Of a stretch of DNA of 64,000 bases, positions 47,701-62,700 are shown piece by piece; within the stretch, counting starts at the first letter, position 1, and the number at the start of each line of letters is the position of its first letter. Under the pieces are notes generated by a model. The model made no database searches and was not told the DNA's origin. It was given only the letters and a program-made list of their open reading frames with translations. The position numbers and the translations under genes were made by a program. The stretch is from contig CP136067.1 in the NCBI GenBank assembly GCA_032622095.1, positions 133,243,990 through 133,307,989 on the forward strand, written 5' to 3'. The stretch is from Siphonodentalium dalli (lineage: Eukaryota; Mollusca; Scaphopoda; Gadilida; Siphonodentaliidae).

Positions 47701-50700
47701 GATTGTGTCTGTCTTTATACTCAAACATGTTCTCCTGTGTCAATGTCACCTCTCAAACCTTGAGAAAGTCAGGTCAGAAGTGATGTTTTCACAGCACATG
47801 CCTGGGTGATGGTATCACCTATTGGGCTGAGTCTGTCACCATTGTTGATTTAACTATAACACCTCTGTCTTGTCTTGCCACTACATACTGTTGTTTTAGC
47901 AACAACAGTGTCTGATGTGTCACCAGTGTTGTTTAGTTACTCCCTTGTGATACGTGTTACCTTTTTTCTTTAATTGTGTTTTACTGTTAGAAAATAAATT
48001 ATTTCCACTGTTCCAGAAAATACTAGGATTGCTTTAAAAAATTTGTTTAGAGTTTTAAAAACTATTATCAGGGCTTTGTTTGAAGGCCAACTATGATCTA
48101 TCTTCCCAACATCTACATGTATCAGAGAACACAGAACTATAGTTAAATTCCCATCTTCTTTACCATAACTATCTACATTGACACTTGGGGTAACATTTCC
48201 TAAGGAAAGGATTTTTATAAAAGCCATAGGCCTATGGCTACAGTAATGCCCTAAATAATCGACTCCTTAACCACAGCAGAATTATTGGTAATTTTTCAGG
48301 ATTTAGTTGGAAATATGGCTTGTTGCCATTCATCGGAAAGCAACAAAGTCGATTATTTAGGGCATTACTGTAGTTATCCAATCCTCATTTGAACTGATTG
48401 TTTGTCTATGCATAAATTGTCAATGCGATGTTCTGTTTTTGTTCAAGTAAAGCTGATTACACAAGGCCAATTGAAATTTTATTTAAATTTTAATTAAGAT
48501 TGTCTTTACCAAAAATATTTTGGGTAGAGTGTTAGGTTTGTAGAGAAACCCTAACTATAGATATTTCACTTTCAGAACCTGTTTTATATATTGTACTTTT
48601 TTATGTCTGAGTTTATGACCTTCAAGAGGATTAGTTCTGGGTGTTTGTGGGGCAATTATTGTGAATTAAATGTGACAAAAACCAGCTCAGTAGTAGGTAA
48701 CTAAGCTGTAATTATAATGACTGTTTTATATAGTGATTAACCAATTACTTGCTTTATCACGCTTTTAAACATTACAATATTATCCCAGTCATTTGTACAA
48801 GCCAACCAATGAACCGACTGCAGCCATTGCAGGCAGTGCTCTAGTTTGACCAGAACATGCTCTGATACTCATCAGTATGACAAGCTGACTGGTACTCGTT
48901 TATTGCATGAGTGATGCAAAGCCGACACAGTATGAGCAACCTTGCTTAAGGGTCACAACTTGGTGCAGGATTTGAAAAAGCAAGCAATCTGACAATTTCA
49001 CATCGCTCAAAATGGCCAAGCCACCGTTGTGTGAAGACTCACAATAGACCAGCGATGCACTGCGAACCCATATAGTGTTTACAGCGAATACAAGTCCGAC
49101 ACCCTAACAACTGGATGACGGAGATCCACACGATTACACTTGATATTTTTTTTTATAGATGTTTTTATTGAGACAATAAATCATAGCATATATAGAACAT
49201 GAGTTTCAAAATACCAACAAAGCATGGCGACCACCATGTAACCTTAAATACATGTATATTAATTTTACATCATTTGTCTGTGTTTATGTTTTTTATGGGG
49301 TGGGGACTGGGGTACACAAATTTCTTATATGGTTTCAAAAATATTTATAACTACACTAAATTTAGTGTGCCTTTGTTGAGAGAATAAATTGTGTTTAACC
49401 ATTTTTAGCTCACCTGAGACGAAGTCTCCGGTGGAGCTATAGTCATCACTTCTCGTCCGTCGTCTGTCCATCCGTCCGTCCGTCCATCCGTCCGTCAACA
49501 ATTCTTTAAACATCTTCTCCTATGGAACCATAAGACCGAATTAGTTCATATTTGGTGTGGATGTTCCCTAGGTGACTCACATTCAGATTTGTTCAAATGA
49601 GGTCACTGGGTCAAATAGTTGCGAAGCCAGGGCCATAACTCTTTCCCTCCATAGTAATTCTTTTAAACATCTTCTCAAATACCATCAGGTCAAATGGGTT
49701 CATATTTGGTATGAAGGATCCTTGGGTGACTGGGGTTCAGTTTTGTTCAAATGAGGTCACTGGGTCAAATGTGGGTGGGGCCAGGGACAACTCTTAAAAA
49801 AAAAAAATTTTTTAAATTGAACTAGAATATTTTTTTACATTGAACTCCTTGTTCAATTTAACAAAAAACAAAACAATTTTTTTTTTTTTAAATTAATTGT
49901 TTTAATTTAATTCAGATTAATTTCTTGCTCAATTTAACCCGTTGAACCCGTAACACCGATATTTAGGTGCAAACGAACCGTGACTATATCCCGTAACACC
50001 GATATTTCGGTGCAGCGACGACATGATTCGGTAGCAAATTTATATATATAGTATAACGAGCGTCGGACCCACTGATTTATATTTAAATTGCCCCCACATA
50101 TGTCAGTGGCGCCCATGGTTCGTATGGAATGGTTGGCCGCTAGTATCGGGTAGAAATATATGCGCATGCGCATAGCATATAATCTACAAAAACATACGAT
50201 ATTTTAAGCGAACTGTGCCGCTATATTTAGGGCATATAATTTCGTGTTCCCCGTGTATGTACATCACAGACATAATTTAGACACACAATTTCAGTTTAAA
50301 TTACCCTCGCGTATATTAGTCATATGGGGAAGGGTCTATCGCCTATCAAGTTGATTTATTCGCGCATGCGCAGACCTGCACAATGACAAATAAATGGTTT
50401 ATAACGTATTTATACACGACATACCAACTAATATATATATTTAAATGGGCCTATTGAAGTTTGCGCTGGCAAAGGTGTGTATATGGATTGGCTGCCCGCT
50501 AGAAACGGGTAGGAAAATATGCACATGCGCGCAGGCTATAATTCATTTTGAAAAATGCGTTTAAGTGAATTGTGGCGCTATATATGACATATAGTTGCAT
50601 GTTTCACATGTTTAGTAGACACAATCTAGACAGCTTACTTGAACAATGGGGCCACGATATGTTACGGGAAATTACGTTGTTTCTGCATGGTCTCTGTAAT

Positions 50701-53700
50701 ATCAGTCTCTGTTATGCCACATGTGGCAAAAAAGTCTATCGCATATCAAGTTGACTTACTCGCACATGGTCAGGTATATCTTACATTTCACATTAGGATA
50801 TTGGTTGCATCGAAACGCAATTTGCTGATGTGTAATTTCAACGTTAAAAGCTATAATTCTTTTATCCTGCAAATTTCGGGTAGTTGACTAGTAACCGTTT
50901 CTAAGGAGAGATCGGGTGGCAAAGTATCCCGGTCTTACAATGATCAGTGGTCCATGCATGCATAGCATGCCTGTACAGTTTCAGTTATGTGTCCCCTTTG
51001 AACATAACCAACACCACACGACTATAGACACTGTCTAATTTAAGGCAAAACATACCACTGAATAGTTAGTGCAATGTCATTCGATCATTAGTGGTATTTG
51101 CTTAGCAACCGTTGCTACCCATAAATGGGATATTTGGTTCACTATTCTGGTCGGGTATATCTCAAATTTCACGTTAGGGTATTTAATACCTGTATCAAAA
51201 AACGCAATCACTGGGGTTGAATAACGATGCTATAAGCTATATTTACATTTTCCAGTCAATTACGGGTAGTTGCCTAGCAACCGTTACCAAGGAATTGCCG
51301 CGAGGCAAAGTCTCGCTATCTTATAATGATCGCTGATCCATGGGGGACTAACCTGTAAAGTTTCAGACCTGTGTCACAGTTTGAACATAATCAACACCAT
51401 GCGACTAGACACTGTCTAATTTAAGCGGAAATACCACTGGGAGCCCCGGGTCAGGTTGTCGATCACTGTGGGGCGTCAGGGTTCAAAGGGTTAACAAAAA
51501 ATAACACCATTATAACATCCACCTGGGTGACTCAACCAAATTTGGTTTAAATTAGTCTAAAATCAAGAACATGCAAACAGCAGAAACTCAGAGCTCTATG
51601 AGATGAGGAAGATGCCCGCAATCACAGAATGTTTACTTAACACCATATAGAAGTCACATTGATTATAAAGTAATAAATGAAATGGCAGTGTTAACAAAAT
51701 CTGTTTGGAATGACAGCTTTGATTAATAGCCTAAATTTCTCTGCCTGTTAGAGAGTTTGTATATAAATGACCGTGCTTATGATAACAAACTCCACTCCCA
51801 AGGCCAAGTGTGAATGATGAATCTGACAGTTATGCCAGTAAAACTAAATACCTGTTTTTTCAGGCGATAACATATGGGAAACTGGATGAGAAAGAAGAAG
51901 GCATTTTTCTTAGCTTACCTGAGATGAAGAATTGAGATATATTTTGTGTGGATGGTCCCTAGGTGGCTGGGATTCAGTTCTGTTCAAATGGGGGTCACAT
52001 CATTCACATGGTCAAAACAGTGGCATAGCTAGGGACCTAACTCTTTCCATCCATAGTAATTCTTAAAACATCTTCTCAAGAATCTAGGGACCTAACTCTT
52101 TCCATCCATAGTAATTCTTTAAACATCTTCTCAAGAATCATTGGGGCTATTTAGCTTATAATTGGTATGGAAGGTTTTTGGGTGACAGGGATACAGATGT
52201 GTTAAAATGAGGTCACCTGGTCAAATAAGGGCGGAGCCAGGGACGTAACTTGTCCATCCATTGTAATTCTTAAAATGTCTTCCTATCAAGAACCATCAGG
52301 CCTATTCAGCTTATATTTGGTATGGATGACTAGGATTCAGATTTGATTCAGAATTGGTCAGAGCCAATGACATAATTCTTTCCCTCATCAGTTATTTTTA
52401 AAACATATTCTCAAGAACCATTTGGCATATTTGGTATACATTTTGGTATGGAGAGTCCTTGGGTGACTGGGTTCAGATTTGTTGAAATGGGTTCACCAGG
52501 TCAAATAGGCGTGCGACCAGGGACAAAACTCTTCCCCCAAAGTAATTCTTAAAATGGCGCTCCTCAAGAGCCATCAGTCCTATTTAGCCTATATGTAGTA
52601 ACCAGTATGGAGGGTCCTTGGGACTGGGATACAGATTTGTTAAAATGGGTTCGACCAATCAAGAAATTGCATTTGGTGTAAATGGCCTATAGAGAGTTGG
52701 GATAAAAAAAATTTTGAATGGGGTCCCACCATTAAAAAAGGGGAGCATGTCAGGTTGTAACTTTGCCACAGTTAGGAAAGCTTGAAGTATCAGTTGTAAA
52801 ATTTCAACATGTGCAAAGGAATTTTACGAACTTGGGAGTGTGTTTGCTTCAGTTGAGAGGGAGCAGACTATGGACTATGTGGGGTGGGGGGATCTGGACC
52901 ATATTTCAAGGTGGACACCCCACTGCTCAACAGAGACCCTCTAGGCTATGTCCCTCTTTAGGACTACTTGTTTTTAAGTGAATTTGACAAGTACTAACTC
53001 TTGTGGTCTTCCGAGTCCCAGTCTTCCTAGTCTTTACAGTCTGATAAGCGTCTCCACAGTCATTGACTGTCTTGTTTTCTAAAATAGTCATTGACGAGTA
53101 GTTTCCTAAGAAAATGTTCAGATAAGAAGTTCAACAAAATGTCATATGCTGTTTGTTGAACTTATTATCTGAATGATTCCCCCCAATCTGCTCTTGTTTT
53201 ATATATTTGTTTGTCTGTCGTCTTCATATTTCCTGAACATCCCTCCAGATGAATAATAGATCATTCCAATGTCAACTTTTATAACTGAATTGGAGAATGC
53301 ATTTAGTAAATAAAGGGTTAAATTAAATTATCCTTGTTATATTTTCAGGTGGCGTACACAATAAGAAGTAATGGCACGGCCGGTATTAAATCAGTGGAAG
53401 TCCAGTTTACATTTGCTGATGTCAGTACTTTAGAAGTATCACAGTCATTTTCCACGACATTCAGGCCAGAGATTGAGGGAGTAAGTGATATAACCCTTCC
53501 ATGACTGGAGCTTCCTGATATTTTGCAAAAACCCTGTGCCAATGCATTCTCTTATATATGCGAGTCTCCCATAGGGAGCCTCGCATATATAAGATAATAC
53601 ATTGGCCTAACAATCTTTACCTTGATCTTATAAGCCAATGCATTCTCTGATATATGCAAGGTTCCCTATGGGAGACTCGCATATATATAAGAGAATTAAC

Positions 53701-56700
53701 TTCCACAGGATCTTTAATGCTGCACCAGCACAGCTCCCATCATAAAAGGGTTAAGCTAAGGTATTTAAAATATAATGTCTGTGTTCTCAGAAAATTAGAT
53801 CTCAATTTTGAGATGAGGGAAGGATGCTATCTATTATTATTTTTTCAAAAAATCTGGAAAACATACTCCAGAAACAACAAAAAAATCTTTTCGGTCTTCA
53901 AACCAATATTTCTAACAGAAAATGTTGAAAAAATTTGTTGATGAGGCTTTTTAACAGAAAATTTCAGTCACCCACCTCCTCCTATTATAGCCTAATTCAT
54001 GTACCTATGTAAGTTTTGTTAGTTGAAATTTGATAGAAAATATAATAACCATGAATCACTATTTATGAATTGGCAAAACAAGCCTGCATTCAAAAAATCA
54101 AATATTACCCTCATGATGAAAATTTTAAATAAACTAACCAGGATCCCCCCCCCCCCCCCCCCCCCCCCCGGCCCCTCTGCAATGCATTGGCTGGTAGCAC
54201 TGATACAGATGTAACTGCTTTTGGCAAAAAGCTGGCGAAAGTCTCAGCTGGAATGTGTCCTCAAATGCATCTGTGCTTAGAAATTGTAAGGGAAAAAACA
54301 TATTCACAACCTTTGGGAAACACATTCGATATCAGGTTTTCTTTGACCAAACGGCATTAAATTTGGTATATCGCCTTCTGAGATACACTGCAGAACGTGG
54401 TCCAAATTTGGGTTAAATCAAACATTTATGAAATGTTATAATCATGCGAAAATTGTGACTGAGTTTCAGACAGAAATTGTGTTTTATATCCCTTCCGTGA
54501 CTAGAGCTTCCTGAAATTTTTGAAAACCCTGTGCCAATGCATTATCTTATATATGCGAGTCTCCCATAGGGAGCCACTCATATATGAGTATACATTGACA
54601 TAACAATATATAACTTGACCTCGTAAGCCAGTGCATTCTCCTATGGGAGAATGCACTGGCACAGGATCTTTAATGCTGCACCAGCACAGCTCCCATCATT
54701 AAAGGGTTAAATAAAGATTAGTTCTCCCTTTTTAGACTGGTGCGATCTCCTTTCTGACTGAATCAAGGTGGCTTACTATGGGAATTGAACCCAGTATAAT
54801 ATTATTTCTCCCTTTTCAGACTGGCGTGAATGAGCCGTACTATAGAAGCGGGAATCCTGGCTATATCGCTGGTCTGCCTGTTCTTGCTGGAGTTGTTCAG
54901 TCAAGCACAGACAAGGATGGAAATACTCGATATCCTTTGAAATAATATTATTTCGGTTTATGTTAGCTAAAATGTCTTTTTATATATCGTAGGATAAACA
55001 CATTTCTATTTCCAAATCCAAACAAATAACATATACAGATGACACATATATACAAAATAGAAGAGTTAATGTATGGAAAGGAGGATCAGAACAAGCCCGA
55101 GGGCTTATATGAAGTCTTCTCCTCTTTGGCCACATGCCCCGTCCTCAATAAGTGAGGGAGGGGTATAGGTCAGATGGGAAGGGTTGGAAATAATGTTTTT
55201 TAGGAGAATTGGAGATATATAACTGAATTTGAGTTAGGGATGGGAAAAAGGGGAAAAGATAGTGTTAGGGATAGCAGGAGGCAGAGAGAGAGAGGGGGGA
55301 ACTAGAAGACAAGAGTGGGACAGACGAAGTCATATATATCTTTGATTATCCCTCATTTAAAGGTACTCAATCCGATTAAACACCCCTAAATTACTATTTC
55401 TTTGGATTTGGGTGTAAAACAATATTTAATTTGAGTCGAGGAACCTACCAATCAAAGCTCAGACTGATCAGATATCAATTTTTGAAGTTTGTTATTTCAA
55501 TTGTTTGTCGCCCAGAAACACGCCGTCAAATGGATGGTCTCGGTCAAAATTGCGGATGAAGATGGATAACTCTAAAAACAAGTGATAACACGGCCATATT
55601 TCGTTGAACAAAATGTTGATAAATAACACGTTTTGGGAAATTTGATACCATAGTTGACAGTGGTTAGCATTATTTTTTTGTAATTAATCGATTCAGATAA
55701 CTAAAGCTTATTTTGAAGAAATGTTGTTGTTGTATTTTGATGATTGGGGACCCTCTGGATTGTCTTGAGTACCTTTAATGAAGACGATATATGAATAGAG
55801 AGCACATACTGAACACAATACGAGCACTTATACATGTATTAACCTTTTCAATACTAAATATCACTGATGAGTTGTTCCCTTAGGAAATCTTCCGATAATA
55901 AGTTCAACGAACAGCCAATCATTTCCGTTCCATGTATAAGAATCATTCTGCTCTTGTAGTATCCAGTGGTCTTTCTGTTGTCTGCTTCTATTTCCTGAAC
56001 ATCCCTCGATATAAATAATAGACCATTCCAAATATATACTTGAATAATTGAATGGTGGAATCCATTCAGTAAAAAGGGTTAACTTTCAGATATATATACA
56101 TGTATACAGCATGGTTCGTATCTTGAAAGTAGTTGAAATTTATGTAGGATTTTTCAAGCCCTTGAAAGTCATTGAATTTTCCCTGAAAATTTGCTCCGTC
56201 TGTCCATCCGTTAACATTTTTGGTTTCTGATTGATAACTTCAGTTTGATTATTTGATCTGAACCAAAGTTGGTATGTATGTTTCCCAGCTAAAAATACAG
56301 GCCAAGTTCGAATATGGGTTCCGTCCAATTATTTTTACATGAGTTGCGACCCTTATTCGACTTAGAATTTGACCATGTCTGTTAAAAAAAAATTGTTTTT
56401 GATCGATAACTCCAGTTTTGATTATTTGATTGGAACTAAAGCTGGTATGTTATTTTCACATGAGTTATGGCCATTTTACGACTTAGAATTTTACCAGATT
56501 TTGGCATTGAAATTAGGGTATATCAGATATTCTTTGTAAGCTCAAATTATTATTTTATTTTGCGGTAGTACAATTCGAAATGGCTAAATGGCGTATTTTG
56601 CTGCACCCTAGCGATGCTCTTGTTATTTATATAGTCCTTAACAGATTATACCCAGAATATCATGGTTAGCAAGGACAGGAACAATATGTTGACAATAATA

Positions 56701-59700
56701 AAAGCCTCAGCGAACGGTGACTGTTCTTCAGACATGAACTCCGCGAGAACGCCAGTCAACTTCGGCATGGACATGAGATCGGGGTGCATGATCAGGTGAG
56801 ATGGAGTGTAGTGCTGCACCTAGCCTTCCATGATACTATATAGTAGTGTTGAAATGATTGGTCAAATAACCAACATCAATGCCTATAGCTCCCAACGTCA
56901 ACTCTGGATCTTGCCGTTGACTAGTCGGAACATTGTATATACTTCTCATAATAAGAGTTGACTATAACGTAGGTACATGACACGTTGATTAAACACTTGT
57001 TGCGGATTTGACAGTGTTAAAAATGCAACATAGTCAGTTTGCTCAAAATGTAGAACATAATTCGTGCACCCATAGTGAGATAATTGGGTCAACAGGTGCT
57101 CCAAGTTCCATGGCAGTGAATTTTACATCAATGATCAAACTCAAAGATCATCAAACGGTGCCATTGCGACACTGTCTTGTTGCAATATTTGACAGCTTTG
57201 AAGGTCGCCGACAACATTGTAACACGACATAACTTTGTTTGTAATAAATTGTTATTGATAAACAACACGTTTTCAACTAAACATTTAATTCTTTATTCTT
57301 ACTCAAAACTCATTACATATTTTGTTGTCATTATCATCAAGTAGTTCAGCTTTTGGGGACTGAGGAAGGTTACTATATTGTTGTTTAGAACATTAGAAAT
57401 CTTGGAAAAACATTCGGGACTCAATTTTCAATGGAACTTTTTTATCAATACGAGTGGTTGAAGAACACCGGTTTATAAAAATCACGTGATTATTCACCTG
57501 GTTCAGTAGCATGCAAAAACGCTATTATTTAATGATCTTTTTATACCTGATATGTTGATCTCTTGCTTTCAACATCTTTGAACATAATCAATACATGAGT
57601 TTGTCAATTTAATCAATTATGAAGATTTTTATCACGTGATTTGATGAATAAACCAACGTTTTTCCACTGAATTATTGTCCTAGGGCTGCTACCCCCACCA
57701 CATGAGCTGCATGTGCTAGCCCTACCATGAAACTATATAGCTGCATTATCAGGTAAGAGCTGGGCTGCACCTAGTCCTACATGATACTTTATAGTTACAT
57801 TATCAGGCGAGAGATGGCCTAATTAACAGAGTGTAGAGCTGCTGCCTCCACCACCTGGATCGCAACTAGCCTTACCATGATAATACATTCATGGATGGAT
57901 CCAAGGCCCTTTATAACTCAATTTCCTTTGGCTCACCCTATAGGCCACATCCCTCATCCGATCATCACCAAACTTCATATGAATCTTCGTGGTGACCTCT
58001 AGATGGGAGCAATCAATTTTTTCCGAAATTTGTTAAAAAACATGGCCGCCAGCAGCCATTTTGGATTTGAAATTTGAATTCATCCTGCGGTCCGCATTTA
58101 TCGGAAAAATGTTTGAAATGAATTAATTTCATCTACACAATACAAGACCTTTACTGTGACTTTTTGGCTTTCCAATCTTCTTTATCATTCTATTCATTGC
58201 TCAGAAAAAAATAAACTCCTTCCCAAGTTGAGCTACAGTCATTGAAACTTTCATTTTTAGTGGTAACCGGTTTGGGCGCCCAAACTGCAGATGGCCAAAA
58301 TTAATTACAAACAAAATTTTATGGGGCCACAACTTTAGTGGAGGAAATATGTGTGAGATGACACATGGGATATTTTAATTTATTCATTTTATTTTTTGCC
58401 AGATTCAACTTGTCAGACATGGCTAATTTGTGTGAGATGACACAGGCCACGATTCTCCTCGCATTGGAAGGAAATACGTCGACAGTAGCGACACATGTCG
58501 GAACCTTTGCTAACTCTGAACCGAATCAACTCGGAGACTGGATACCCATCCTCAGACCTGTAACACCATCAGCTGCACTAGTAAGTTCACAGCTTTAGGC
58601 CAAAAAAAAAAATATCTGTGTTTAGGGTTTCCCTACCTACCCTAGAAAAAGTTGCCTACCCAAAACTTTTTATTGAACTGTAGACACAGATAAAAAAAAA
58701 TTCTCAGTGGGAAGGGCATCAAAAGGTTTCTTACCCATTTTCAAACCTCTCCTATAAAAAAGATTTAGAAGTTTTTTTAGTCTAGTGCTCTGATTAATTC
58801 AAGATTAACAATATTTAGTATTGAACCTTTCAATTAATCTGAATTGTGAAGCTTTCTAGATTGAACTGTCAATGACCCAATGGAATTCAGAATAAAAATA
58901 AAAAAAATAAAAATTCCATACCTACCTACCCTAATTATTTTGGACCATGTAACCCTAAACACAGGCATTATTTTGTTGGCCTTAGAGACATCTTGTAAAC
59001 ATGCAGTTAAACTCTCATAATTCAACTTAAAGGTACTCAATCCGATTAGATGCTCCTAAATTACTATTTCTTTGGCTTCGGGGGTAAAAAATATTGATTT
59101 GAGTCGAGGAACCCACCTATCAAAGCTCAGAGTGATCAGATATCGATTTTTGAAGTTTGTTATTTCTCGAGATGTTTAATAATAAGTGGCCCAGAAACAC
59201 GTGGTCAAATTGACAGTCTTGTGGATGAAGATGGATAACTCTAAAATCAAGTGGTAATAAACATCTCGAGAAATAACAAACTTAAAATTTTTATATCTGA
59301 TCACTCCAATCAAATATTTTTTACCCCCGAAACCAAAGAAGTAGTAATTTAGGAGCGTCTGATCGGATTGAGTACCTTTAAGGAATGCGTAAATAGACCC
59401 AAAATAGAAACAGGTTTCTTGTGGACTAATGAAGGTTTTCATATTGAAAGTGTGCAATAGATGTTAGCAAAACAATGAACCCAAAGGTGAAAATAACTTT
59501 CTAACCATTTGCCGGGAGCTTTCATCTTTAGACAACCATACCTACTCAAAATGCTCTCACAAGTTGGCTGACTACTCAATACATGAACAGTCGATGCAGT
59601 TTTCATAGTCAGAGGTTTGTCAGTTAGGGGAATCACACCTGTGTTTTTTTTAGGCCTTAGTTTGAATTCAGGGTATGTTGACTTTGAAAAATTAGGCCAC

Positions 59701-62700
59701 AATATGTTATCATAACAAACAAAGAGGAATATCAAATACAAGCCGAAATGTGTCTAGCTAACTTTATGGTCAGTAGTGGAAGTCAGTTTGTGAAACCGAG
59801 CGGCATGATGATATATTATTTTTATTTTTGATAGGCCATAAAAAGCAGCCAGCAGGTCATTGTTTTGAGGAAGCAGTTAATTTTGATTGGCCTCAAATAT
59901 ATTTAGACAAAGTTTCCTCTATCCGTTTATGCATATTTGGAAGATATCTTGTCTGTTTATCAGCAGTTCACCAAAAATGTCCATTATGTTGGTTCTACCA
60001 TAAAAAAAACCCTTTCCACGTCCAATGATCCAAATATATTAAATGTGTGTCTTCCATGTCAATTTAGTGTCAGTTATTATCCCCACATAAGTTGTTTGGA
60101 TGGGGATATATAATTGTGTTCTGTCCAATCTGTCAGCCCTTGGAAGTCAATATTCACCTCGGCCTATGGAAAATTCATTTGTTGCACTGATGAAGGCAAG
60201 CCAGCAAATAGTGTGTCTGTCATTTGCAGAATGAGGTTCCCAGAGGGTGAATTTAGTGATGCTATCCCGCACAGGGGGCTAGCGTCACCAACTTCACCCT
60301 CTGATGACCTCATTCTGCTTGGGCCTCATCTTTTGGGAAGTATCTAGTCTCAAATTAACATTGTTTTCAGTTAATTTTTCCCTTCTGGGAAATTTCTATA
60401 TCCCCTAATTTGCAGAAGATAAAAAGCATAATCGAAGTGACTAATGGGTGAACATTACCAACTTCAACTGGGGAACTTCAATCTGATCCTAGGTCTCCCA
60501 TAGCAGTTGATGCCTCAGCAGAATGAGGTTCTCAAAGGGTGAGTTTGGTGATGCTAGCCCACCGTGAGGGATAACATCACTAAATTCACCCTCTGGGGAC
60601 CTCATCCTGCAAATGACAGACACAATATTTGCAGGCTTGGATGAAGACCTCTGGCCCAAAGCTATATTCTGTGCAATGAGCATTATAATTCCCATACTGA
60701 TAGTGATATTCAATGTTTGTTTTCAGTCTAAGAACACTGCCGAGGGTCCTTGCTGCACGATGGTTACCGGCGTACATCTCCAGATTCTCTATGCTAACGT
60801 TGGTTCGTTGGCGAACCCGCAGCCTAAATTGGTCGGTGCTCGGTACACATACGATCTCACTCCTAATCTATGCTTTCTGGTGAGTACAGTAATTATTTGA
60901 TAGTCAAGGTGGTTGTTGACTGAAATTTCTTAATAATTTTGACCCCATTCTTGATATAATCTTGAATTCAGAGCTTGAAATACAAATTGTATCATTGAAT
61001 AGTATTTATATTCAGTGAAAAGAATAATCTATATATTTAACACTTTTATGATTGGAGCTGTGCTGATGCAGCATTAAAGACCCTGTGTCAATGTATTCTC
61101 TTATATATGCGAGTCTCCCATAAGAAGCCTCGCATATATAAGAGAATGCACTGACTTGCAAGGTCAAGGTAAATATTGTTTGGCCAATGCATTCTCTTAT
61201 ATAAGCAAGGCTACCTATGGGAGATTCGCATAGATAAGAGAATGTATTGGCACAGTGTTTTCGCAAAATTTCAGGAAACTCCAGTAAAGAAAGGGATAAA
61301 ACCCTATATCTGTCGGTAACTCTGTCACAATATTTGCATGTTTTTATTATATTTCATCCATACCAGCGATTTAACCCAAATTATGGACCACATCCTGCAG
61401 TGTATGTTAGGCCAAAGAAAACTAAATGTGTGGTTGGGGTTACATGTCAGAAAAAATTAGAGTCGATAATAAAATTTAATTTTTTTAAATTATTTTTATT
61501 GAGATATTTTTATGGCTTTCATTTTTGCCTTGAAATTTAATTATATCATTGGGCTGAGAAAAGTATTCATTGCTGTTTGTACAAGCCAAATACGTTGACT
61601 AAGAAATCAACAGATTTGGATGTTGGAATATGTTTTTTCCCAGTTTATTCTTTGTTGCCTATATAATGTAATGAAATTTTCAAGAGATTTAGTTGTACCA
61701 TAGGAATTTTTTTTAGGGTAGGTAGGGCTGTAACGATACATCGAGGTTTCGCGGTATTGCCAATGGTATGATTCACAGTTCGTTTTGATTTGTTTATGAT
61801 TCAGTTTTTGTATTACTGTCTTTTATTATTTATTTTAATATATAACTATATATAGTTGATAATACTACACAATACCATCACTAATATTGATTTTGTTTAG
61901 TTAAGTAAAGTAGTTAATTAAAAACCTTGCTTGAGGAACTCTTGAGAAGCTTCGAATGTTTCTGTAACCTTCTGTATGTTTGAGGTTACTGCTTGGGAAA
62001 TTCCACGATTTATATTTAGCATGTGGAAAGAAAACATGGATGGTGATTGGTCGATTAATCAGGCCGCATCAATTTCAATGAATCATATTTCCCGTTTCAT
62101 CTCAGTGGTTGCTTTAATTTGAAACATTATAATGAATGCGTTTTGAGCAGTCATACACGACAATAGTATAAACAAACTACTAGTTAGTCTATTCAGTGCA
62201 TTTATTGAGATGTTTGATATATTATTGTTCTTACATTGTTACATGTAGTTCAATAAAAATTTAATTTCTACATTTAGTACACTGTAAATTCCAGCATTTT
62301 ACTTTTATATTAAAGTTAAAATTCAAATTATCCAAAACCAAAGCTACCTACATCAGTACATGTACTTATCGCGATACTGTGAGGTTCATATTGCAGTATA
62401 TATCGTACTGTGACATGGGCCTATCATTACAGCCCTGAGGGTAGGGGGTTTAAATTAGGAAACCCCCCAACCACAAATATTTTTTTCCTTTGGCCTTAGA
62501 AGACAATACACCAAATTTCACACCGAATGGTCAAAGAAAACCTGAGATGGAACATGTTTCCCAAAGGATCATTTGTTGAACTTATTATCTGAACATTCCC
62601 TGACTCATCGAGTATTTAGTCATCAAGAGTTAATATTGATTTTATTGCAGTGTTCTGGTCCATACTGTCAGCCAGGAGCAACCACTTTGGAGCAAGCGTT

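Larger units (their letters stand above)
54930..56651 (+). other. tctn: U12-type AT-AC intron (tectonic intron 10)
   Basis: The intron starts ATATCCTTT, an exact match to the U12 5' splice site. TCCTTAAC at 56635-56642 matches the U12 branch point, and the intron ends AC at 56651, ~10 nt after the branch adenosine. Joining at these sites keeps frame and yields DKDGNTRQNIMVSKD. No usable GT donor exists before an in-frame stop. The 1722-bp intron also holds three dispersed repeats. Confidence 0.88.

Noticed and set aside
54929-54960. GT donor after exon 10
   Set aside because: The first GT downstream (cggttta) follows an in-frame stop; the AT-AC U12 signals fit and keep frame.
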